Below the pieces are notes generated by a model. It made no database searches. It saw only the letters and a list, made by a program, of their open reading frames with translations, and was not told where the DNA came from. From Diphasiastrum complanatum (taxonomy: Eukaryota; Streptophyta; Lycopodiopsida; Lycopodiales; Lycopodiaceae), in contig CM055099.1 in assembly GCA_029204225.1 (NCBI GenBank), forward strand, positions 43,975,546 through 44,039,545: a stretch of 64,000 bases of DNA, given 5' to 3'. Positions 21,077 to 30,460 of this stretch are shown here, piece after piece (positions within the stretch are counted from its first letter, which is position 1; every line of letters starts with the position of its first letter). A program made the translations under genes and the position numbers.

Positions 21077-21919
21077 GTCCAGAGAAACTCGCCTACTACC
21101 CTTGAGCAAGCTCTCAGATATGCTCAAATCTATGATGATTCAGTGGGTAGGAAGAGAGCGAGACAGCAACCACTTTCTGAGCAGCTTCCTCAGAAAGACT
21201 TTCAATTTAAAAAGAAATTTTTAAAAAGAAAGAAAGAAGATAAATTTAAAGGTGAAGCTCCTCAGAAACGCCCTTCACTCATACAGCCCTTAAAACCAGA
21301 TGATTTTGAGAAAGCCAAACAAGAACGTTTGTGCTTTGTGTGTATGGGCAAGGGACACACAGTCAGACAGTGTCCCAAGGGACCTTTCACTAAAAAAGAT
21401 AAAAAAGATAAAAAACAAGTTCATCTTGTTCAGACTGTATGTTTCCCCAGTGACTCGGCAGCTTCCGAGATCAAAGTGTATCATGAAGATCATGAACACT
21501 GTTGCCAGCTGACCTCTGCAATGCTAGCGAGACCCTTTAGCTTTGGGCCGCATGACCTAGTACGTATGCATGGGAAAGTTGGTAACCAGTCAGTAAGAGT
21601 CATGGTTGATGATGGGGCAACCCATAATTTCATCAACCACACCCTGGTTAAAAAGCTTAAACTACCAGAAGTACCTAGTCAGCATAGGTACATAGTTTCA
21701 TTAGCTAAGGGTGAAGATAAAAAAATATGGGAAACTATGGTAAGTAAGTTAAATCTTGGTATTCAGGGGTACCAAGATGAAATAAACTTTCAGATAATGC
21801 ACCTGGATCGAACAGACATTGTTCTCGGGAGAGATTGGCTCTACAGTTTAGGACCTTCCCTCCACAGAAACTATCAGGAGAACACCCTCAGCTTTCAGCA
21901 TAAAGGCCGAGAGATCTAG
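21077..21919 (+). pseudogene. gag C-terminus, zinc knuckle and aspartic protease of the gypsy element
   Basis: Reading resumes at 21077 and is in one frame with the rest of pol. A Lys/Arg-rich linker is followed by a single CCHC knuckle (CFVCMGKGHTVRQC, 21332-21373), which binds the genomic RNA. Then comes the protease, with active-site region VMVDDGATHNFI (from about 21601) and the closing LGRDWL motif near 21820. The active site reads D-D-G rather than D-S/T-G. A premature TAG at 21917-21919 separates it from the reverse transcriptase; the sense frame continues directly after it. Confidence 0.9.
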
Positions 21920-23074
21920 TTGCATGGGGAGCATGATGTTCCCAACAGCCCTATGGTCTGCAGTTCAGAGCTCTGTCAGCTAATCGGAGACGAAGACCAT
22001 CAGGTATTCTTATGTGACTTTCAGTTTATTCCTGAAGTTTCTATTTCCAGTTCTATTCAGCAGAAAATCAGTAAATTAGAAACTTTATTGTCTAAATTTA
22101 AAGATGTTTTTCCTGAAGATTTGCCACATGGTTTACCACCTAGCAGAGAGGTAGATCATGTAATAAACCTAGTACCAGGTACAACACCTGTTTCTAAACC
22201 TCCGTATCGGGTCAGCCGAACAGAGGATGAAGAAATAACTAGGCAGTTAACAGACTATCTTGGGAAAGGCCAAATTCAGACCAGTAGTTCACCATGGGCC
22301 TCACCAGTCCTATTGGTGAAAAAGAAAGAGGGGTCTATGCGTCTTTGCGTAGATTACAGAGCCCTCAATAAAGTCACAATTAAGAATAAATGCCCTATGC
22401 CTCGGGCAGACGAGTTGTTTGATCAACTTGACGGGGCTAAGTTTTTCAGCAAAATAGACCTCAGATCGGGATATCATCAAGTCCGTATAAAATCGGAAGA
22501 TGTCTCGAAAACAGCTTTTAGGACTCGTCACGGTCATTATGAGTTTAAGGTGATGCCATTTGGGCTCACAAATGCTCCAGCTACCTTTATGACCTTGATG
22601 AACAGTGTCCTCAGACCATACTTGGGTGAGTTTGTAGTCGTATTTTTAGATGACATCCTCGTCTACAGCAAAACGAGGAAGGAGCATCTAAAACACCTCA
22701 GAAAGGTGTTTCGACTGCTCAGAAAGCATAAGCTTTATGCTAAACAATCCAAGTGTGAATTCTTCGTTGAAGAAGTAGCATATTTGGGTCACATTATCTC
22801 TTCAGATGGGATTAAGATGGACCCAAATAAGGTTAAAGCCATACTCAGTTGGCTGAGACCTCAGAATATTTTGGAACTTCAAATCTTTCTTGGTCTGGCG
22901 GGATATTACAGACGATTTGTCAAGGAATATGCTCAGATAGCAGTCCCTATGACAAATCTCCTTAAGGGGAAGGGAAAGGAGTTCATTTGGGAGTCCGCAC
23001 AACAGGAGAGCTTTGATGCTCTCAAAACAGCCTTAGCTACAGCACCAGTTTTAAAAGTCGTCGACCCCAATTAG
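21920..23074 (+). pseudogene. Reverse transcriptase of the gypsy element
   Basis: The frame continues from the protease. Classical Ty3/gypsy RT blocks are visible in order: the entry region [12 protein letters not shown] near 22200, [10 protein letters not shown] near 22460, [13 protein letters not shown] near 22550, catalytic FLDDILVYS near 22645, and [12 protein letters not shown] near 22780. The enzyme copies element RNA into DNA inside the particle. The domain itself has no break, but a TAG at 23072-23074 cuts it from RNase H at a point where gypsy polyproteins normally continue. Confidence 0.95.
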
Positions 23075-23080
23075 CCATTT

Positions 23081-25087
23081 GTGGTCGAAACAGATGCTAG
23101 CGACTTTGCAGTAGGTGCTGTGCTAACTCAGGGTGGACGACCAGTTGCGTTCGAGAGTAAAAAACTCGAGCCAGCACAGACTAGGTATAGTGCCTATGAA
23201 AAGGAACTCTTTTCTATAGTCCATGCCCTTAAGACTTGGAGGAATTATTTGTATGGTGCCAACTTTGAGGTCCTGACAGACCATGAGAGTCTCAGATACC
23301 TTTGCAATCAACCTGAGCTTAGAGGTCGGAAAGCTCGTTGGGCAGAGTTGATGCAAGAGTTTGACATGTCTATCAGATATAGGCGTGGAAAATTCAATAC
23401 AGTAGCAGATGCCCTTAGCAGAATGCCTATAATAAACAAGCTGAGTTTTACTCAGATTCGTAATGAGTTACTCGAGTCCTTGAGAGGGAAATGCCAGCAT
23501 GATGCATTCTTCTCTATTATCTGGAACTCAGTCCAGAATAGACAGTTACAGACTCCAGAACCAGTTCCCGGGGCTGGTGCCAGTTCATCCAAGAATACGG
23601 CAGCTTCCGTTGAGGATGATGATGAGTCCGAGTATACGTCGTCAGATGACGTTGAGGATTCTGAGCCTGTATTACCCAAGCAAACCCCAGTGGTTGAGGG
23701 TCAGTTGACTCAAGGATTCAAATGGAAACAATATTCCATTCAGGATGAGTACTTGCTCTATAGAGATAGAGTATGTGTCCCCAATTCAGAGGATTATAGG
23801 CAGCAGGTCCTATATGAATGTCATGACAATCCTAGCGCGGGACACCCAGGCATACAGAAGACCTATGAGCTTCTTCGTAGGCAATTTTTCTGGCCCAGTA
23901 TGAAAAAGGACGTCCACCAGTATGTAACCAGTTGCCAGAAATGTCAAGTAAATAAAGCAGAGCGTTTAAAGGCAGGAGGGTTGTTGCATCCCTTAGAAAT
24001 ACCAGCTGGTAAATGGGAGAGTATCTCCATGGATTTTATAGTAGGCCTGCCTAAAACCCAAAAGGGTAATGACGCTATATGGATCACAGTTGACCGTCTG
24101 ACCAAAATGGCTCATTTTATTCCGACCAAAACAATCGTTAGAGCTCCAGAGTTAGCGAGGTTGTTTGTAGACGGGCTATTTAAATTGTACGGTCTACCTT
24201 CCGGCATAGTCAGCGACCGGGACAGTAAGTTTACTGGAAATTTTTGGAGGGCAGTATTCCATCATCTCCATACTAAACTTAATATGAGTACCACCGACCA
24301 TCCACAGACGGACGGTCAAACAGAAAGGGTAAATCAAGTGCTGGAGGATATGCTTCGTGCATACGTCAGCAAGAAGCAGACTAATTGGGAGGAGTATCTC
24401 TCGATATTAGAGTTTGCTTACAACAGTACCAAACATTCAGCTACGGGATACAGCCCATTTATGCTGATGTACGGTTTTCAGCCACGCTCACCCACAACTG
24501 TAGGGTTTAAACAAGAAAAAGTTGAAGCAGCCAGAAACTTTTTAGAAGACCTAAACCAAATGATAGAACATGCTAAGCGTAGCATTAGACAATCCCAGGA
24601 TCGAGCCAGGCATTATGCAGATCCACACAGACGGGATGTGCAGTTCTCCACTGGTGAGAAAGTCTACTTGAGAGTCCCAGTTGACTCTAAAACCCTCAAA
24701 TCAGGAGTGTGTGCTAAGTTGTCTCCAAGGTATTGTGGTCCCTTTACCATCAGTAGGAGACTAGGTGAGGTCACCTATGAACTAGAACTCCCACACAGCA
24801 GTAAGGTTTTTCCAGTCTTTCATGTAAGTCAGTTACGAAAAGCCTTAACCAGATCAGATAATCTGGTAGGGGACAGTGTTCTAGTTCTCCCATTGGATCC
24901 TCAACAACCTCCACATGAACCAGAGGAAATTCTTGATAGCAGAGAGACGCAGACTCGTCATACTCTATACCGAGAATATCTGGTTAAGTGGAATGATCAG
25001 CCTGTTGAGAATGCCACTTGGGAAAGAGGCAGCGTCCTTCGCAAGATTTTTCCAGACTTTGTCTCAGAGGACCAAGACGGTTCTTAA
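23081..25087 (+). pseudogene. RNase H, integrase and chromodomain of the gypsy element
   Basis: A 668-codon stretch is open to the normal end. RNase H comes first (ETDASDFAVGAVL at 23087; TDHESLRYL near 23277; VADALSR near 23403). The integrase zinc-binding HHCC region lies about 23815-23955 (ECHDNPSAGHPG, then CQKCQ). The DDE catalytic core shows SMDFIVGLP, VSDRDSKFTG and QTDGQTERVNQ near 24029, 24205 and 24304. The C-terminal chromodomain (about 24907-25065; REYLVKWNDQPVENATWE) is thought to guide chromoviruses to particular chromatin. The stop at 25085-25087 abuts the polypurine tract, so this end is complete. The upstream TAG means it has no start of its own. Confidence 0.95.
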
Positions 25088-25098
25088 GGGGGAGGGAG
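25086..25098 (+). other. Polypurine tract of the gypsy element
   Basis: A purine run AAGGGGGAGGGAG ends at the first base of the right LTR and overlaps the pol stop codon. Confidence 0.95.
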
Positions 25099-25456
25099 TG
25101 TTACGAGCTCGTAACCAGTGCCGAACCCTAGAGAACACAGATAGGTCAGATACCACAGTCAGGGTCGTGTCCAGCGTACATGACCAACAGGGCAAGACAG
25201 TGTGAGTAGTGTGCCCCAGCACGGTCCATAGCCATGGCGGGCCTAACACAGCCTAGGGACCTTGTCAGCAGGATAGGGCCCCCAGTTGGGTCCCAACGTG
25301 CAGTCGGCCACGTCAGTGCCACGTGGCCGACACTTGGCAGTAGCATGCTACCAGTCCTCACACTGGGCTAGGAGGGGCTTATTCTATATCAGGGAGTAGG
25401 CAAGGTTGGGTGGATCAGTTAGTGTTTGCCCTACTGTGGTGTTGGGATCTATTACA
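25099..25456 (+). repeat. 3' LTR of the gypsy element (358 bp)
   Basis: It is the same length as the left LTR and differs at five positions, all C/T or A/G changes. It retains the terminal palindrome (25100-25115) and the G-box inverted repeat (25303-25331). Confidence 0.95.
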
Positions 25457-25868
25457 GGTAGCCCCCCAGTGGGGGGTTTGGGAGGGGCCTCTCCTTCCAA
25501 CTCCCTAAGTGAAAACACACTTTTTGGTGTTTCGCACCCGAAACATTAGCAAACTACACAGTCATAATGCTCTCAATCAAAGCTTTCATCTGGTACCCAT
25601 ATTGCTTAAAAAAAAAAAAACGATTCTGCGCGATTTTGGGAAAATTTCGAAACGCATTTCAAAATCGCGATTCTGTCGCAATCAGAATCGCGATTCTGAA
25701 TCACAGTGCATCTATGGTATATAGATATATCAAAAATGTGAATATTGATCTAAAATGTATGCATCGTATGCTTTTTAATATCTTTCAAGGGCATAGAAAA
25801 CCACTTCCCTCAATAGAAAGCTTTTAACCATCTCCCGTCTTTTGAATAGACAAGCTATTTCCTACCTT

Positions 25869-26140
25869 CTTTGAATCATAGAATTAATGAACCGTGTACG
25901 GTTCACCACGGTTCTGAGAACCGTACAGTGAATTGTACGGTTCTCATAAAATTTTAGCTGGAACCATGGTGAACCGTACAGTATATAATTAATGAATTAA
26001 TTTTTTATTTATTTTTAGCTCATTTATAATCAAACATTAATTAATTAATTGATTTATTAATTATGGTGAGCCGTGGTACGGTTCACCCCACGGTTCTCAG
26101 ACCCCACGGTTCTGAGAACCGTGGGTACCATGCTTTGAAT
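25869..26140. mobile_element. GGTTCTGAGAACC-word foldback element with 8-bp duplication CTTTGAAT
   Basis: The element proper is 25877-26132 (256 bp). CTTTGAAT flanks it perfectly (25869-25876 and 26133-26140). Both ends are built from ACGGTTCTGAGAACCGT and ACGGTTCACC words around an AT-rich core with TTAATTAA-like runs. The outermost bases are CATAG at the left and CCATG at the right, so the terminal repeat is short and imperfect. It has no coding sequence. Confidence 0.6.
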
Positions 26141-26519
26141 TGAAAAAGGTAATTTCATTTCAAGGTATTGTGATCTTTAAAGACAGTAAATCATGCACCA
26201 TAAACTGGTAATGCCATGTCTTTTTAGAGCATAAGCAGTTGTGTGTCTCTCCTTTGAATGACTTAAAATTCCCTTAACGTCTTTTTGAGTACATAGTCCT
26301 GCCATAATAAACTTACCAAAATAATACCAGAACATTGTATCATCATTCATTAGGTATTTGTTGGTACATTTGCCTAAAAGGCCAGCACTTGAATCACCCA
26401 CAAATATACCTTTTTTTTTTGAAGGAATAAAAAAGTATTTGGTGATTATTCTCCACCCATCCATAGACACATGCATGGTTGCATGAAATGGTTAGAGACA
26501 CTTGAATCCATAATACACT
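26141..26519. other. No supported gene
   Basis: AT-rich spacer between the foldback element and the probable solo LTR; only short motif-free ORFs. Confidence 0.5.
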
Positions 26520-26939
26520 TGATATGTTAGGGCCATTGGCAAACACGGGGATACATGTGACTCGTTAGTCCCTAAGGGCTCCCGACGGGGTGACACTCAG
26601 CCCCGTAGTTCGGGATAATAACCCTTAGGTACTAGGATCTAGAGGGCTTGGTCTATATCCATAGGGAGTGCCACTAAGTGGAGGGCACCTTTAGTTACTA
26701 AGGGTGGGTCCCTAAAGTTAGGTAGGACCTATGTGCCCACATGTTCAGTATGCATGTGAAGGGCATCCACATGCACAATAGCAACTGTGCATGTGAGAGG
26801 AATTTATGGTCTCCTGGAGGCCTAGCGCTGGTCCTATATGGTGGCCTGTGGGTGTAGAGCCAGGTACAGGATAGTAGTGGAGATCCAGAGTCACTCTTCC
26901 ATTGTGGTGGTCCTCTGTCCATTGTTCCTAATATGATAG
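26520..26939. repeat. Probable solo LTR (410 bp) with TGATA duplication
   Basis: The block 26525-26934 is distinctly more GC-rich than its surroundings. It starts TGTTAGGGCC, ends CCTAATA and is flanked by TGATA (26520-26524 and 26935-26939). A 5-bp duplication without any interior fits a solo LTR left by recombination. The TA ending is non-canonical but is also seen in the LARD at 9834. Orientation is uncertain. Confidence 0.45.
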
Positions 26940-29837
26940 GTAGACATAAATTTAAGCAACATACAGTCTAAGGTTGTTCTCAACAAAAGGAGTGATCTCA
27001 TGTTCTCAGAGCATTGCTAATTTGTGAATTCATCTTTCTTGTCGATGTTGAGGATTGGATATCTTTCTCTCTTAACAGAAGAGTTTTCATAGGATCGAGT
27101 AAGCCTAAATCCATTCATGATTTCATAATCTGCATTCTATGTTGCCTAGAATTTCCTCTTGATTAACATCTTAAGTGGATTTTTATTCATTGGTGAGTAC
27201 TCATCTTATCAAATTTTGAAATTATTTAGCAGCTTACTAGGGTTTCTCATCTTGTGCCCATAATTCTCAATCGGGTTGAATTCATAGCTAGTGCCAGCAT
27301 CTTTCAATCGATTCCTATCTCAAAGAAAACTTGTAAGATTAAAATTAATCTCAGTTCGCTTTTGATAATATGCAAAAGAAAATACACGTATGCTGAAACT
27401 TGATCGCATCATCTTTCAATTAGAAACTTACATTCAAAAGCTTGGTTAGATCTCATACAAATGCACAACAAGTATGAAGGATAACCAATTTAACATTGCC
27501 TAATCATTCTACTCCTGAAATCATTTTTCCCTTGATTCTTGCTATAGAGAGGAAATATTTACTCAATGCTGATTGCTAGTAAGAAAAAAATCAAAGCCTT
27601 GTTAAAGCTTTCAAAATAGAAAAGCTTGTATTCATAGCTTACTTGGATCTTTCAGCATGAATGCAAAGCAAAATGTATGCATGTAAAAAAGATTCAAGCA
27701 AATCAATTTGATTTGTGTTTAGTGAAAGTGTGTGCATCATATCCTTTGAGTTCTCCTTGGCCACCAATCATTGTTTGAATTTCATCGGAGTTAACTATTG
27801 GAACATACTCTTTTGTTGCTTCAAGTTTGAAATTAGAGTCAACAACGTATTCAATATTTCCAAGGTTTCTAACTATCCTTAAAAGTCTACGTTCCATGTT
27901 TGTATGAGAAGAGTTCTTAGTCCCTTTGGATTAAGGCTCATGAGTTCTAGCTTCTTTATCTATTGTTGCTTCAAATATAGGTATTTTGTGAGTCACTTAC
28001 ATGTACACACCTATTGTTTATGTTGTTGTTTGTCAATCTCCAATAGCACCTCTTGATTGCCTTATGTCCGTTTCATCACATATTCTTGAACAATGTTCAT
28101 TGTTCTTGTGTTCACCTAACGAAAGCTAACCTTTATTTGATATGTTTGACATCGATCACATGCCAATGCATCTGTCATATCAAAAACATCCCCATTTTTT
28201 CCTTTAATGCAAGTCTTTCTCCAATCTTCCACAAGGAATTCAAGCGGTCCTTTTTCATGGTCAACTAGAGCTTCATCATTATATGTTTCTAAGAAAAGTT
28301 TCAAAAAAGAAAAAAAAAAGGTCAAAATAACACATAGGAATCTCCTCGAAAAAGAGAAACGTTGAAAGGAAAAAGCCAATCACATACTTCATTTGAATCA
28401 CTAGACATCGTGAATCAATTTCAAAATTATCAAAAGGGAGTACGCTAAAGCTCAAAAGGATATACTTATTAGAAAGCACCACAACTTGTGGTATTGAATC
28501 CAATGATGAAAATGAGTTGAAACTTCATGAATATTTTTATGTTGATTTAGGCCGGGGCAAAGAAGTTAGAATGTCAATTGTGAGCTACACTTTCAATTGA
28601 GGGACAAGAGAGCTGTTTTCAGTGCAACAAGAAACAGCCATCTGCAGCTCTTTCATCAGAAAATACTGAGCAACAACAAAAGCAGCATGTGAATCAATTT
28701 GGTTGAGGTGGCTCCTTGAAGACTTGTGGTTGCAACAAGTAGCCCATAATATTACATTGCAATAGTGGAAATTGTATCCAGCTAGCCAAAAAATGGGTAC
28801 CATTCGATGACAAAACACATTGAGGTCGACCAACACTTTGTGTATGCAAGGTGGAGAGTGAGGAGGTCAAGCTCTCATGCTATGACACAAACAACCAATT
28901 AAAATCTTCACAAAAGCATTGAGCAAGAGAAATTTGAAAAGTTTTGAAATGTATTAGGTTTCACGGATAACAACATAGCCATTATGGATTATGGGGTTAT
29001 TATAAGTAATGTCTAGTGTATGTTGTAAAACCACATGGCTCATTTTCACGTAATTGACTTAATGCATACGAGAACACTATCTCTAAGTTATATATATACA
29101 TTGTACTATACGTACATAAAGAGGTCACTAGTGTCTCATAATTATAAATATCCAGGGGCATTAGGTTAGGCCCTCGTAGTAGTATGGAGGTGCTAAAAAG
29201 TCAAAGGAGGTAGGGGAAGTCAAATGGGGTGAAGACGTATAGCATGTGTAAAATTTTCAAGCAGTTTCATGTGCCGCCCGACAAATATGCGTGATAGTTG
29301 GGGGAAACTCCAACACCATGCTTGCATAATACTTCTGTGTTGTAATCATCAATAAAGTTTCCTTTCTATCTTGTGTTTGATCCCACTGATGCGCTCTATG
29401 ATTCTATGATCAATGCTCTTGCTAGGTAGCACACATAGTTGCACTTTTCCGAAATGCATCGTCCCGATCTTGTTCTAGAATGGTCCTGGAAAAATGGATC
29501 ATTTTGGAACTGAATGCTATGTAGTTTTTTTAAAATTGGTGTGTTAGGGTGAAAAGAAACACCACCTAAAGGTAATAAAACAATTGAAAATAGTTCACAA
29601 AAGTTTGTCAACTGTGAATCAGTGAATCAAGGATATTAGTGCAGATTTTCATAAGTCCATTTTATCATACACATTGAGCTACTTGCATGTAGAGTAATGA
29701 GTTATGAAGGAGCCTTGTAGAAGTCGTTTGAAGATTTCTAGACTTTAACAAACTGATATTAGATGTGATGCAGTGATGCATACTAAAGGGGTCATACAAA
29801 GCATACACAAATTACTTAGCATAGTAAATTTGAAACT
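26940..29837. other. No supported gene
   Basis: AT-rich sequence with short ORFs only. A minus-strand frame at 28116-28379 has a somewhat protein-like middle (GPLEFLVEDWRKTC), but no family, splice context or continuation could be found. An LTR-like stretch with AATAAAG near 29350 is possible but unsupported. Confidence 0.45.
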
Positions 29838-30169
29838 TGAAACTTGAAAGTAATTACAATTTACATGATACAAAACCATAGAAATCTAGATTCCACACCT
29901 GCCTCATGAGAATGATTAATATGACACAAACTATTTGATATCTGTGTCATACGACAAGGAGTGGGCCAATGGCCAAGTACAGGGGTAACCAGATACCATG
30001 CGGCTTCTTTCACATGTCTAGTTTGGATGCCCCCTAATTGACTGCCGGTTGCAACTCCAGCTATAGCCAACTATATTTGACATGCGATTCCTAACCACAA
30101 GTTAGAGCTTCTTCTCAGGGGCATTTCTAACTCAACATTGACTAACCGTAGTTGGTCAGGGGCGTAACA
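29838..30169 (-). repeat. 3' LTR of a minus-strand gypsy remnant (inner edge only certain)
   Basis: On the minus strand the sequence from 30169 starts TGTTACGCCC directly after a purine-rich tract, the arrangement of a 3' LTR. The far end near 29838 is a guess based on composition. Confidence 0.45.
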
Positions 30170-30460
30170 TGCTCCCTCTTCTCAGACATCTACGCCCTTA
30201 GAAACGAAACAAAAGAGGCTCATTTCTATTCTTTCGACCTCTTAGACTTTGTTAAGGCTCACTACTTTCAAGTCCTTTTGTATTTACAAATACACCCAAT
30301 CGCCTTCCCAAAATCTTGAGAAATTCATTCAAGGTTTGGATAATGCATGGCTCAATTTTGAGCACTCTAGACACTTTTTGAACTAGTGGAGATCGGCCAT
30401 TGTTTGGAACTTGATTGCTTAAGCATGGGTGGTCTTGGTTGGGACCCAAAATTCAGCATA
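30170..30460 (-). pseudogene. C-terminal pol tail (integrase/chromodomain edge) of a gypsy remnant
   Basis: Reading leftwards from about 30450, the peptide around PNNGRSPLVQKV, LKIEPCIIQTLNEFL and ILGRRL resembles the stretch between integrase and chromodomain in plant gypsy elements. The frame is then broken by a stop, and a purine tract (minus strand, about 30170-30183) leads into the LTR. Integrase core, RT and gag are not recognisable upstream. Only the last part of an old element remains. Confidence 0.5.

Larger units (their letters stand above)
19195..25461 (+). mobile_element. Ty3/gypsy chromovirus-type retrotransposon, nearly intact, GGTAG duplication
   Basis: The element spans 19200-25456 (6,257 bp) and is bounded by GGTAG at 19195-19199 and 25457-25461. 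It has 358-bp LTRs, an initiator-Met PBS, a polypurine tract and a Gag-Pol order of capsid, zinc knuckle, protease, RT, RNase H, integrase and chromodomain. The chromodomain at the C-terminus and the RT-RNaseH-IN order place it among the plant chromoviruses. The two LTRs differ at five sites that I could find, all transitions (about 1.4 percent), so the insertion is fairly recent. One frameshift and two stop codons make this copy non-autonomous. Confidence 0.95.
18708..25724. mobile_element. hAT-like non-autonomous element 2, in tandem with element 1 and split by a gypsy insertion
   Basis: The element occupies 18716-19199 and 25462-25716 (about 739 bp without the insert). Its ends are CATAGATGCAC and GTGCATCTATG, again perfectly complementary but differing from element 1 at matching positions. 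The interior is closely related to element 1. GTATATAG precedes it (18708-18715, shared with element 1) and follows it (25717-25724). A Ty3/gypsy element with GGTAG duplications interrupts the G/C-run repeat. Confidence 0.7.

Noticed and set aside
21060-21080. Programmed frameshift between gag and pol of the gypsy element
   Set aside because: No clear slippery site, the stop lies in the middle of homologous sequence, and related plant elements often use one continuous frame; a single-base loss is simpler.
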